Shown here piece after piece: positions 9,511 through 20,631 of a DNA stretch of 64,000 nt; within the stretch, counting starts at the first letter, position 1, and every line of letters begins with the position of its first letter. Source of the DNA: Chaetoceros tenuissimus. Its lineage: Eukaryota > Bacillariophyta > Thalassiosirophyceae > Chaetocerotales > Chaetocerotaceae. The notes beneath the pieces are model-generated. The model was not told the DNA's origin and ran no database searches. It saw only the letters and a program-made list of their open reading frames with translations. The DNA is taken from assembly GCA_021927905.1 (NCBI GenBank), contig BLLK01000069.1, positions 372,001 to 436,000 on the forward strand, given 5' to 3'. Both the position numbers and the translations under genes were made by a program.

Positions 9511-11499
9511 TTACCAAACTCGAATTCGACAAGGAACTCCACGAATTCGAATAAGATGGATTTCTGTATTTGGGTTAGTCAACCCATCTTCCCCTCCAAA
9601 TTTGACCTCTAGAATAAAATCTGGGATACAAATTTTGTTGTAGGTATAGAAACGGTCCAAATGTGGAAAGGCTTGTGGGGCTGGTTGAAACTCAGCTGTC
9701 TCTTCACCATCAAGCTTGACGCAAAGATGAAGAATATTTCCAGTTTTTTGTGTCCAATATCCACGGACAATTGCTTTATTTGCTGTGTCATTTGCTGTAT
9801 GAAGAGCAGATTCTTGATTCCAAATAAGTGACATTGAATTTCCTTGAGGAATCTGATGCATATCTACTCGCCCTTGTGCATTTAATGCAAGGTTTGGCAA
9901 ATGGGTCCACTTGCGTCTATTTCTTTCGTTCTGCTTTGTGTACATTGCTACACCTTCAGCTCTCTTTACTCTGCAAAATTTGTATTGTTCATTTCTTGGT
10001 ACATGATCTGCAATACTAAACTTTTGCATGCTATTTCTGCCATCAACTTTGTCAATACAACCATGGATCATGTGCCCACTATCCTCTACATCCGTTTCAA
10101 AGATCATCCTCTGGAAAAACTGGTCGCTGATAAGTGTTTCTACATCTTCATTTGTCGGATCGAAGATGAACAATGCAGCCATGGCTTCCAATGAAATTTT
10201 TCTCTCTCCTGGGCGTGCTGCCATTATGGCTGCGATTAGCTCATCGATAGCAGCCTTTGATAGGATCAAACCTCCGCATTTATCAGCTGCCAAAACCTTC
10301 TTCCAAACTTGCATAACAGACCTGGTCTTGACAATCTCTTGAATCTTTCTTGATCTTTCTACAGCTGTCCAGTTACTGTTTTCTGGCTTTGTGAACTCCT
10401 GATATCCTTCATAAAGCAGATCTAATTCAATATTCTCCCACATCCCTTTATTATATTCAGATGATTCATCCTGTTGCCTACGAAGCCATGATTCTAGCCC
10501 TCCCTCTAAATCAACACGATCAAGAAAACTCTTTATCTGCCAATGATTTTTTGTATTGTGTTTTTCTGCAAGATATCTATGCATTGCAACATTAGAATCA
10601 AATTTGATAGTTGACGCAGCTTGTATCTCAACCAGTAACTGCAATCCGTCATCGAGCTCCCATTTGTCAGTGATATGTTCATTGTTTTGCAAATACAGTG
10701 CTTTTTCAGTTGATTTCTTCTTTTCTTGCACAAAGATACTGATTCCATTAGATAAACTTGTGGGTTCATATCTAGATAAAAGATCTGGATGCAATTGTCG
10801 AAATATATAAGCAGGATTGTGAACTCCTTCGTCTACCAATCCGTGAATGATCTCTTTGACTTGTTGAAACCCATCAGCATCAATTTTCTTTGCAAATTTG
10901 ATCAGTTGATCAGTAGAAGTTTGACCAAAATCTACAGCGTTCTTTTTCTCAAGTGTAGCAGCCTGTTCAACAGCATCATCTACAGCGTTCTTTTTCTCAA
11001 GTGTAGCAGCCTGTTCAACAGCATTATCTACAGCGTTCTTTTTCTCAAGTAAAGATACCAATTGAGCAAGATCTACGCTAGCAGCGCTAGTAACAATGTC
11101 ATTATCTGTAACAGATAAAGTACCCGATATGACTTGAGTGTATGGGTTTTGGCTAGGTGCAGCAGCAGTGGGAGGTGGTCGGAGAACTGCATTTGTAGCT
11201 TGATGCTGATGTGGTTTCGCTACGGATCCTTTAGTTGCAGCAGCATCCTCGCGAGTACTATGTAAAAGTAATAATGTGAGTAAAATAGGGTTCGCACAGT
11301 AGTACCATAGTATATGTACTTACGTATAGACATTTTCAGAACTGTCATCAGGAGAAATAGCTGCACCAGTAAGACAATTTAATCTTGGCTGCTTCTTTTT
11401 GTTGTCTATTGAGTTTTGATCGAGGGTTACTAATGGTTTTGATGCCTTTCTTCGAGGATTACGCCTTCTACCATTCAAGTCATTGTCTTTGGAGCTCAT
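9511..11499 (-). CDS. Two-exon 640-residue protein, function unknown
   Basis: Exon 1 is 11499-11324 (starting MSSKDNDLNGRRRNPRRK). A 66-bp intron has donor GTAAGTAC and acceptor TACATAG. Exon 2 is 11257-9511. The junction keeps the frame (phase 2) and gives about 640 residues. The N-terminus is basic and Ala/Pro/Gln-rich. Residues about 129-170 hold two full copies and one partial copy of LEKKNAVDNAVEQAAT, encoded by a 48-bp tandem repeat and likely coiled-coil. The rest is globular-looking and alpha-helical, ending in a beta-rich segment (ILHLCVKLDGEE, FILEVKFGGEDG). No known domain was recognised. The gene sits alone between the two copies of the segmental duplication. It is probably nuclear or cytosolic because it lacks a signal peptide. 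Confidence 0.7.
10932..11048. repeat. 48-bp coding tandem repeat
   Basis: Two full 48-bp units (10932-10979 and 10980-11027) and a partial third unit, nearly identical, encode the LEKKNAVD repeat of the 640-residue protein. Confidence 0.9.
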
Positions 11500-12025
11500 G
11501 ATGGATGGATGGAATGTGATTGGAATTTGATTTTTGGAGTAGCGTACGAGTTTTCCGTGAGTGATTTGAGTCGAACGAAAGGAAAGCACTTGAAATCACT
11601 ACAATTGAGAAAGCTGGAGAGACAAGCAAATAAATGACGTCTCTTTTGTTGATTTGAATAAGAAATGTCTGTATTCAAAAGTTGGCTGCGGGTGAGGGAT
11701 TGTATTGAATTCGAAAAGATCATTTGAAATGAAGAAATCGCGGATTTACCTTTTCCACTGAAACTTTTTTTACAGTGCTCCAAACGCCCACCCGTCTTTT
11801 CGAATTAGATTCAAATCTATCAATGCAGTAATGACACAAGTATCAGCTTCTATCGGTAATCGGAATAGAATGATTCAAAATGGTGTGCTGCAATGGAAAA
11901 GTGATGGAAGAGTGGTTTTCTTTTTGTGTCGTCTCGAAAGGTTGCTCTGTGAGGGCCGACGGACATCCTACTTATCCGACATCAGTTTAGCTAAAATAGC
12001 AGTTATTGGATGTTGTACGGATGGA
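11500..12025. other. Intergenic region left of duplicated block
   Basis: A 526-bp region with the promoter of the minus-strand gene. The sequence up to 12021 has no similarity to the left copy of the duplication, so the duplication boundary is sharp. A plus-strand open frame from 11831 runs into the duplicated block but is out of frame with the old gene. Confidence 0.5.
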
Positions 12026-12291
12026 AGGATAAAAGGGATGTTCTCAAAATTGTAGGTTTTGCACTGATTGGTGTAGCCTCGGCATTAGCATCTTATATCA
12101 ATAGCACCCTATTTTGTTGGAATGATTTTATACATATGGTTGCACATTTGATGACACGTCTTGTGCAAAGGGCATTAAGCAAACGCACTCCATTGATGTT
12201 ACTATCTTTATTTAGCATTACACTATCGATAATCTTCGCAATGAAGGTCATGTTAGCTAGTGTATGTTGTCAAAGCAACGACTTCGCATAA
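12010..12291 (+). pseudogene. Truncated copy of the four-helix membrane protein
   Basis: Only the last third of the parent gene (from about parent residue 171) is present. It has no signal peptide or first two membrane helices. The 4-bp CTAG insertion changes the frame just before the end, so the last residues of the parent (VVKAMTSHKADEI) are replaced by SVCCQSNDFA. No parental start is present. It is a broken host gene fragment and unlikely to be functional. Confidence 0.75.
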
Positions 12292-12840
12292 GGCAGATGA
12301 AATATAGTATGTAATGTGCATAGATTCCTAGATACAATGTAAATTATTGTCATTTAAGTTTATAAATGATATACGAAGCATTTCAGGGATTTTGAGAGTT
12401 TTACTCTTCATTTATTATGTGCAATATCATACGTACAGACTACATTCTTCATTCCTTCTCTACATGTTCTATTCTGAACTCTGGTTCATTGGTACCCTTG
12501 CTATCGTAATCAGAACGGCTCCAAGTAACTTGTCCTTGTGCTCCAGCCTGGCTAATATGCTTCTCTCCTTCCAATGCTGTTTCATATTGACGAATTTCAA
12601 CTTTGGCAAAGCTAACTCTCTTTGATGCTTTGGAAGCGCTTTTCATTCTTTGCTGTAGGAGAGTGTACTGAATTTGTTCCTGAGGTGGATGAAGATGATG
12701 AAACTTCCAAAAAGATGTCATGCAAAGTTTCGTCCATGCTCTGCAGCCATACTGTTAACGCTTCTTTCTATTCTTCCATGCATATATTTTACTTCGTTTG
12801 ACATCAGAGTAACTGTAGAATGGAATAAAGCATCATGCGA
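12022..12840. repeat. Segmental duplication, right copy (decayed)
   Basis: Direct copy of about 8313-9190. Compared with the left copy it has scattered substitutions, a 4-bp insertion (CTAG) near 12256, and a deletion of about 65 bp matching roughly 8932-8997. Similarity fades after about 12745 but can be followed to about 12840. Confidence 0.85.
12449..12721 (-). pseudogene. Truncated copy of VSFAKVEIRQYE gene
   Basis: The C-terminal 60 or so residues of the parent, including KRVSFAKVEIRQYETALEG, are kept nearly unchanged. A deletion of about 65 bp upstream of the motif shifts the frame, so the parental N-terminus is read in the wrong frame or lost. An open frame of 90 codons remains. It could still be made as a short motif-only protein, but decay is more likely. 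Confidence 0.65.
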
Positions 12841-12929
12841 GCATGTCGCATTCATAGCCATCGCCATAAGTAAAAAGAAAGACAATATTTTCACCATCCG
12901 ATTACTAGAGAGAAAGGATTAGTTTAGTC

Positions 12930-13565
12930 TTGGGCCAAACGGTCAATCATTCCAAACATCCCATGAAAAAGACACTCTAGATTGTATTGAAAGAATAGGA
13001 TGAACGTATAAAGCATACAATGAACAGCTGCTGCAACAGATTTTGGCATCATGACGACATGAAATGGTCCGATACAGATGAAATTTGTAACCGTAAATAG
13101 GCAACCGTTACTCATAATTTTCCTATTTACTCTTTTATTTACTCTTTATCAATGTTTCCATTGAATTCAGTGTGAAATTTGGGTGAGGACAAGTATTGCC
13201 TTTGTATTAGAAAAGGATGTATTGTTACAAATATGTACCATTTGTTTCTTTATAGATTGGGCCATCATACGTACTCATATCAGAACTTTTTTCCACGAAT
13301 CAAGTCGACAGGACAAAAATGATGACACATGCATTGAATTAAGGATGACTTTGCCATGCATGCATTTTTGTTATTGTCAACATGAAAAAAATTTTATCAC
13401 ACAATCATAAGGTACCACTTCACAACGACGCTAGAAACCCTATCACATAGTATTCATACTCAACAATCACATAGTATTCATACTCTTAGACAAACAAGAA
13501 TTAGCCATCCATAGTATTCATACTCTTCGACAAACAAGAATTAGCCATCATTCTCCTTTAGTATC
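12930..13565. other. Intergenic region before ABC transporter
   Basis: A 636-bp region with short spurious frames only. Its last 120 bp contain a small tandem repeat, described separately. Confidence 0.5.
13446..13551. repeat. 40-bp tandem repeat just upstream of ABCG gene
   Basis: Two 40-bp units (13472-13511 and 13512-13551) differ at only a few positions. A shorter, partial copy of the TAGTATTCATACT core precedes them from about 13447. The array ends 14 bp before the ATG of the transporter gene, so it lies in the 5' leader or core promoter. Confidence 0.85.
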
Positions 13566-15811
13566 ATGGTCCTATTTACTTTTGAGCATCTATTCTTTAC
13601 CGTTGGAAGCGGAGAGAAGCAAAAGACTATTATCCAAGGAATCTCTCATTCCATCGAGAGAGGTCAGGTGGTTGCAATCCTAGGACCCTCTGGATCTGGA
13701 AAGACGACTCTATTGAATGTACTTGCCCTTCGAGCAGGATATGGTAAAGCCTACGGAACAATCAAGCTTCATGGGAAGAACTACACCGGTAAAGATTTCA
13801 AAGATCATGCCTATTATGTCCAGCAATATGATAAGAACTGGGATAATCTGACTGTCTACGAGACTATGGCGTATGCAGCGAGAATGTTTGGATGTAAAAA
13901 AGAGGATTTGGATATGGAAGTAACGGAACTAATCACTTCCATGGGACTGAAAGGAACCGGTACGTAACATATTCTGTTTACCGACTTTTTCCATACAAAA
14001 CTCTTTTCTTTTCTCATTATTCATCACATCTATAGAAAAGACCCGATGCAAAGGTTTGTCTGGTGGACAGCAAAGAAGATTGTCCTTGGCAATTTCTCTA
14101 TTGAAGAAGCCAGATCTTTTATTTCTTGACGAGATTACTAGCGGGCTCGATTCCGTATCAAGTTTAAACGTTTGTAGACTTTTGCGCAAAGTTGCTGACG
14201 AAAGAAACATTGCTGTGGTATGCACAATTCACCAGCCTTCTACAAAAACATTCCATAACTTTGATCAAGTCATGGTTTTGTCAATGGGTAGATTGGCCTA
14301 TGCTGGAAGTCGCGTTGACGCTGAAAATTACTTTGCAAACATGGGACATACCATCCCACCAATGACTAGTGAGTCGGAGCATTATCTCAACACTGTTGAT
14401 GCTGACTTTGGAACACCTGAGGACGTACAGAACATCTTGAATGCATGGACAGAACATACATCTATCAACAACAAGAGTGAAGGTCATCCGGAAGAAAAGA
14501 AGGAAACTGAGATGGTCTCTAATGAGCCCAGCAAACTTCACTTTGGAACTCTGCTTTCACGACAATCTCTTTTGATTATGAGAGATGTAAGTATACTTTA
14601 TTCCGAATCAACTTTTCATTTGAATATTTCTAACTTTTTGTCTTTACAATTTATAGCCAACTCTTTATTTAGGGAGAGGACTTGCGTTCCTTGCCATCAA
14701 TGCCATGTTTGCATTTGTTTACTGGAACGCTCGTGATATGATTCAGCTTCAAGCACTGAATAAGGCTCATTTGATCATGTGGTGGTTGGCTGCACCTTCC
14801 ATTTGTGGTGTAATTGCTGTTGTCTTTATCAATCAGGAGATTAAGGCAGTTTTGAACGAGGTCAAAAATGGCATGTACAGTGTCCCTGGTTATATTTTGG
14901 CGAGAAACTTGCTCATTCTACCAATCATGATTCTGTTTGGAGTATTGGCAATAGCTATTCCTGCATTCGTGATTATGCCATTTGACGCTTCAAAAGTTGT
15001 ACCCGCAATTGGAATTTGGTCCCTACATATTCTTTCTTATGAATCATTTGCAGAATGCCTTGCCGTGGTGTTTGACGATGTGCTATACGGAATGTTGAGT
15101 TTTCTTGGATATTGGGTTTTTGGATTCTTATGTTGTGGAGTGTTTTTACCTGCGAGAGATATGTTTTGGCCGGTGAAGTTATTCTACTACCTTTCGAACT
15201 TTGGATACTATGGACGCTCGGTTGTGAATCTATTACTAGAGGATGAGACTTTTGACTCGTGTGATCGCTCCACAAATTTCATATCTCCAGTGTGCACTTC
15301 CAGTACTAAAGGTGCAGATGTACTGAATGAGCTCTCAAATATCATTGCGGCTTTCAAGGATAAAGACTACGCAAGAGATACTCTGTCTATTGTTGCAATT
15401 ATTATTGGAACCAAACTTCTCTTTGTTCTTGCTTTAGCTCTGAAAGCGAAGAAAGTACACCTACCAATGAGTAATCCAGAAGTACCTCTTTCTCAGAGAG
15501 AAGAATATGCTGCATCCATAGCTAAATTCATGCATGGAGGCAAAACAAAGGAATTAGATGCTGGAACTTTGCTCGAATTATTCAACTCAGTGGACAAAGA
15601 TAGAAGTGGAGCAATTGACAAGGAAGAATTTTACGAGTTCTCACAATCCTGTGAATATTGTAATATTGACAGACGCGACTGTATGGCAATTTTCAATGCA
15701 ATCGATATTGATGGAGATGAAAAACTTACTTTCCCTGAGTTCTCTGCATTCTTCAAGTCTTTACCTGTACAATCCCAAGACAGATGTGAAGACAACAGTT
15801 CATCTGCATAA
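13566..15811 (+). CDS. ABCG-type half transporter with C-terminal EF-hands
   Basis: Three exons: 13566-13959, 14036-14586 and 14657-15811. The introns (76 and 70 bp) have donors GTACGTAA and GTAAGTAT, and all phases agree, giving about 699 residues. The nucleotide-binding domain comes first (the ABCG/white order). It has Walker A GPSGSGKTT, signature LSGGQ and Walker B LLFLDEITSGLDS with the catalytic Glu, then the H-loop CTIHQPS. About six membrane helices follow. After the last helix the C-terminus carries two EF-hand-like loops, DKDRSGAIDKEE and DIDGDEKLTFPE, with acidic residues at the calcium-coordinating positions. EF-hands are not part of canonical ABCG half-transporters, so calcium control is a reasonable inference. 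The substrate is unknown; ABCG proteins move lipids, sterols and xenobiotics. A half-transporter must dimerise. Confidence 0.9.
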
Positions 15812-16459
15812 CATGCAAAAGTCAAGAGTACATATTGCTTATAAGTGTTGGTAGTAATACTTCTAATGTTCTTTATGTTATACGAGTAAGACTTTTCATA
15901 GCTTCCTACAGTACTTCTGCAATGTAGTTTCAGTTAAGAGCATGGTTCACCAGTGATCCATTGTCTTTCTTTCCGTAACTAGCAATGATATCTCATTTCT
16001 CTTTTTAAAACTTAAGTTCAAGCAATATCATGTCCCTAGATAATTGTTGCCTTTTTCTATCGCATTGTATTCGCTTTTACTTTGTCTCTTTCGATATCAA
16101 AAGTAGCGACAAATCCAAAAAGTACACCCATCTAGTACTGCAATCCTAGTTGAGAAAATGCAAATAATAATCAAATAATAATCATTGTTTGCCACCTTCT
16201 ATTTCTTAAAAATACATTCATTTCAAAGAAAACAGTAGAACTTCCTAGACGAAATTTTCTGTAATACGTACGTACTATTTTTGACATGTGTCATTCAACA
16301 ACAGTTGGGCCTCTTCTCTTCCTCCTCTCATCTTTTTCCATCAGAACAAAAAGATCAAAAATATGCAGTTGCAAAAATGGCAGGCAAATACTTTATTCAT
16401 GAATAAATGCTCTCAAGCTGATCCGATCCTATAGTTACTATTCATATCATATTAGAAAC
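15812..16459. other. Intergenic region
   Basis: A 648-bp AT-rich region between two plus-strand genes. No RNA gene or repeat was recognised. Confidence 0.5.
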
Positions 16460-18635
16460 ATGGCTAAGAAGAAGCCATTGAGAGCAAATAGAAAAAAGAA
16501 TAGGAAAGGAGCTGCTGGTAAACAAGCTAGTAGATCAGATTCTATTAGTGGTGATGAGCGTGTAAGTGCAGGCTTCCGCCCATTTCAAATAGATGAAAGC
16601 ATGTCGCTACTCGGTCAAAAAGCGCTTCAAAATGCCAATCATCATATTCAAAATCAGTCTCTAGGATCTAAAGAGCAGAAACGGCTCTTGAAGAAGATGG
16701 ACACTATTTACAACAAGGATCTACGGAAATGGGTAGTGACTCTGCACGCAATGATGAATACAGGAGCGATTTTTTCATTGGGATCACGACTGAGTGCCGT
16801 CTTTGATCAACTAGTTGTTCTCATGAAGGATACAATCTCTGCAACAAAGAAGAAAGATGTTTTGGTTGACGGCATGCACCTTCATATGACAGTCAACATC
16901 ATGTGTTTGCTTATGCATGTTATGAATTCAGATGAGGAAGAGATTCTCGACCTTCTGGAATCTCTTACGAACACAGCGAAAACTGTGAGCGACACGCATT
17001 ATTCAAATAGTGGTGCTGCATATGTGTTGTGTCATTTTATGATGTATTGTTCCACCCTTTTCAGCGAGAAGAAAAGAGATGATCCAAAGCCATTGATGAT
17101 GATTGCTAGATCTGGAATTTTGGAGCAAGTTCTTCTTCATATTCATCTATCATGGAGTCCACTAGTAGATGAGCAAACTATTATAGATGGATACAATGGT
17201 TTCTTGCAAAACTTCTTTGGTCTCTTGAATTCTTACCCTGGTGTTATTCACAAAATATTCAAGGAGGGAACTGCATGCCATAATGCACTCAATGCAATTG
17301 TTCAAGATCATAGCCGTCCTTGTAGAGCAAATATGCATATGTTGGACCTCCTTCAGTCAATAAAGAAGATGAGTGACTTATCGACTTGCAGTAAGCAACT
17401 AGATATGAACGAGACATTTATCGATATGGCAAGGCACTCTTGTGCGAAATGTAAAACTATTGATCTAGAAAGCCCTTTGCTAGTTTGTGCAAAGTGTAAA
17501 GGAGTTGGATGTAAGTTCAGTCTCTACTTTTTATTCTTCTTTTAATATTAAACAATTCACTCAACAATAATCTAGATTGTTCCAAGGAATGTCAAGTGGC
17601 AGATTGGAAGAATCACAAGGTAGATTGCCTCAAGAAATTAAGTGATATGACAGCTTCTAAAAGAGGTGATGCGGAAGATCTAAGAAGGCCTGTTTTTAAT
17701 TTGACAAAACAAATGTGTGCAAAATGCAACAAGGTACATGTAGGCAAACAATTGCTTGTCTGTGCAAAATGCAAATACATTGGATGTAAGTACATACTGT
17801 TATTCGGCTACCATTTTTTCGTACCAAAGAGGGTCTAAGACTAACATCCGATCTAGATTGCTCCAAACAATGTCAAGTGCCAGATTGGAAGAATCACAAG
17901 GAACAATGCGAAATCCATAGAAAGACGAAATACAATAATATAGATGAGATCATTCAGAACTTCTATCTCGAACATCGTAGCTTGATTGATGAAAAAGTAA
18001 AAGCTGCGTTCGTAAAAACAGGGCTTGATAGCATAGATTTAGCCATCGACTTACACTTTACGAGTGCATCAGGTGAGGTCGCTCCAGCTTTACGCAATCC
18101 TCCTGAATTTGAGGTTCTACCGGCGAGCATATTTTGGAATCGCGAAGAGGATAAGGTGAGTAAGGATTGCAACCTTCACTAGTATTAAATGTGATAGAAA
18201 TTATTCTAAAGTTTGAAGCGAAATTTCTAGGCTCCAGAAAATCATTGGTTTTTCAAAGACTTGAGCAGAGGAAAGACATATTATTCCGATGATGATGTCA
18301 AGGAAATTAGGCATACCATATCTTCAAAACAGGAAATTCTTGGTCTAGATCATGTATTTGTTTTTCTCAACTTAGGTGAGAAGCCTAAGATTTGCGCTAT
18401 TCCAAGTAGTATGGAGAGTATGCGGAGTTATCTCGAACGTGCAATGAATGGGTTGAAAGATTCGTCCACAAAGGATGATATTCCAGCATCGAAGAGAGCT
18501 GAGTATGAGAGAGATACTAGAGGACTTTTGAAAGCGACTTTTGAAGCGATCTTCGGTACTGTAACCGATCCCAAGTACTATTTCATAATATTCATGTTTG
18601 TATTCTGTAGAAAATGCGGAAATGGGGACACCTAA
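16460..18635 (+). CDS. Twin MYND-finger protein
   Basis: Exons are 16460-17510, 17576-17785, 17857-18155 and 18231 onward. All junctions keep the frame. The protein is about 620 residues. A basic start (MAKKKPLRANRKKNRKG) suggests nuclear entry. A helical-repeat region covers residues about 80-330. Two MYND zinc fingers follow, each with CAKC, CAKC, YCSK(E/Q)CQ and WKNHK followed by Cys. Each finger is cut by an intron after the same GGA-T codon position (phase 1). MYND fingers bind proline-rich partners, often in repressor or methyltransferase complexes. The 3' end is uncertain. The frame from 18231 stops at 18635, but an intron from a GTAAC donor at 18561 to the AG at 18609-18610 would give a KMRKWGHLNRFRL tail ending near 18673. 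Confidence 0.85.
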
Positions 18636-18673
18636 ATAGGTTTCGTTTGATTTTGTGTGTGCTTTCTATATAG

Positions 18674-19028
18674 GAGTAGTTTTCTTTTCTACCTAGGCAA
18701 TTTATGTTTATTGTATTCTATACTAATAAATCTAATAAGTTAAGAAGGAACAGGATTGTGGAGAAATCAATTCATAGGAACAACATCTTCATTTTGCGAT
18801 ACCTTCCCGTTTCTATCTTGCCCAATCATTTGAACAAACTGGTTCACATTTTGTTTCAGCAAATGATAAACCAATATCAATGTGCAAGCATTTTCTTTTT
18901 TACTACCAGTCTCTCCTTGAAAAATAGATGCAACATTGAGAAATAAAGGAATGTCATTTTCAAAGTTTGTATTCCATTCTTTACCACATGGTAGATATTC
19001 AATCACCTTTTCTGGAAATGAGTGGGAA
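18674..19028. other. Intergenic, convergent 3' ends
   Basis: About 350 bp between the 3' ends of two convergent genes. It contains only short frames, including a 102-codon minus-strand one that overlaps the end of the next gene in another frame and is probably a shadow. Confidence 0.5.
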
Positions 19029-19454
19029 TCAACAACGTCCGCCAGTACGGATAGGATTGCAAACCCCATCACCATAGTCAGTCAGTGTAGGAACTACAAT
19101 TCCAGCTACCAAAAGGCCAATCACAACTAAAATAAAAGACCCGGCAATGATTTTTGTAATCAATGGATCGGTGTTGGTCTCTAATGCAAGTTCCAAATCG
19201 TATTCTCTTTCATCTACAATCCCTAGTTGCTTCTTTCTCTTATCGGATATCTCACTTTTGAGAGGATCAGACTTTTTATTATTTGGCTTCCCCCATACAT
19301 TGAGTGCAGTTGTACTCATGGATGAAAGATTTCTGTATGATGTATCATGTGTCAAAGAACTAGGAATTGAAGGTCTGACGGAAAAGCCCTGAGCCACATC
19401 CATTCCAAGGACGAAGAGGCATGCAAAGAATAATAAACTTCGAAGCATATTCAT
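19029..19454 (-). CDS. Small plastid-targeted single-TM protein
   Basis: A 141-residue protein from one exon. The N-terminus MNMLRSLLFFACLFVLGMDV is a signal peptide followed by AQGFSVRP, a Phe-containing plastid cleavage motif. The mature part is hydrophilic (WGKPNNKKSDPLKSEISDKR), with one membrane helix near residues 104-124 (SFILVVIGLLVAGIVV). It ends in a short Gly/Cys tail (CNPIRTGGRC). A thylakoid or envelope membrane location follows from the targeting pattern. The function is unknown and no family is recognised. Confidence 0.7.
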   Translation of the reverse strand: MNMLRSLLFFACLFVLGMDVAQGFSVRPSIPSSLTHDTSYRNLSSMSTTALNVWGKPNNKKSDPLKSEISDKRKKQLGIVDEREYDLELALETNTDPLITKIIAGSFILVVIGLLVAGIVVPTLTDYGDGVCNPIRTGGRC

Positions 19455-20631
19455 ATCTTATTTATAGGGCTCTTCGAAAAGAATAAGATGCAGGAAATAT
19501 GTGAGATCACAAAAACAAAACAAAAGCTTTTCGTTTCTTCGTTGCTTCGTTGTTTTGCTCTGTCCGTCATGTAGTCGGACTTGGTCGGATTTGATCCATT
19601 TCAATCACTGTCATTGGATTGTCATTGGGTATGAATACAGTAATATTCCAAATTTGCATTTATCTCAAGACAATGGATTGATTACGAACAGTAACCAAGC
19701 CCATTTTTTCTTTATATTTCAATTGGATCTTATCTTCAATCAGGATTGTGCATCAGATGTTCTTCTATTAGTAATTTACTTCGATGACTTTTTGTAATTT
19801 CGAAAAGATTTCTACTATTTCCTCATCTCCAAGCTCAAAAGGTCAAGTTTAAGCAGAAATACTGTAGAAGCCTTCTACATAGAAACTTTACATCAAGCGG
19901 AATAGAATTCGAAATGTCTTTTTTGCACAGAACAATGAAAGATCACAATTATAATTTGCTCATAAATTCGTACTTCTTTGAGTCTTCTTGCAGTAGGAAC
20001 GTAGAAATGAACTGGCTCTAGGAATATTTATTTCCATGAGGATACTATGTCGAAATAATATTTAATGCCTCCTCGAACTTAATCATGAACCCATTTCAAT
20101 AGACTATTTTGATAGTCCAACAAGTTTTGATAGTCCAATGTTGTTGAATAATTCCTCTTTCGTTACCTCGTTAATCTTCTTTGCAAGATAGATTCAGATT
20201 GGTCATTGAAAGGTGTATATGCTGCCTAGCCTTGCTTTCGAAAAATAGGAGATTAAAGGAGCATTTTAAAGTAGTTGAGAACACATGCTATTGAGTACAC
20301 GAATCCTATATGACTTTATTCATCGTAATTAAAAATCAACTTTCTATTGACTAATTAAATTGGAGGTAGAACTGAATTTAAGGTAGCCAATAGTAGCTTG
20401 GTGAAGGTACGCTGCCTTTTAGCAAGGCCATAAAAAGATACTGGTGGGACTGGATGTTCTTTTGGCTTCTTTTTTGTTCCTTTGCCGCCAAAGTACTTTT
20501 GGAATTTTTCACCCTTCGTGGTGAATAGGAAGTTCTAGCGCTATCGCTTGGTCTAGTCTCAGCATTCTTTTATTGGGGTTCTTCATGCATATTAAGGTTC
20601 AATCACGTAGTAGAAGAGAATCGAATCCATT
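19455..20631. other. Long intergenic region with two promoters
   Basis: A 1177-bp region between head-to-head genes. Only weak open frames are present (19501-19797). The segment 20443-20512 is shared with the promoter of the ankyrin-like gene and is listed separately. Confidence 0.5.
20443..20512 (+). promoter_or_regulatory. Shared upstream block, copy A
   Basis: About 70 bp with GTGGGACTGG, then GGCTTCTTTTTTGTTCC, TTTGCCGCCAAAGTACTTTT and GGAATTTTT. It ends 120 bp before the ATG of the MYND gene. It is nearly identical to 23052-23115 upstream of the ankyrin-like gene. Conservation in otherwise unlike flanks points to a regulatory element or a recently duplicated promoter. Confidence 0.65.
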
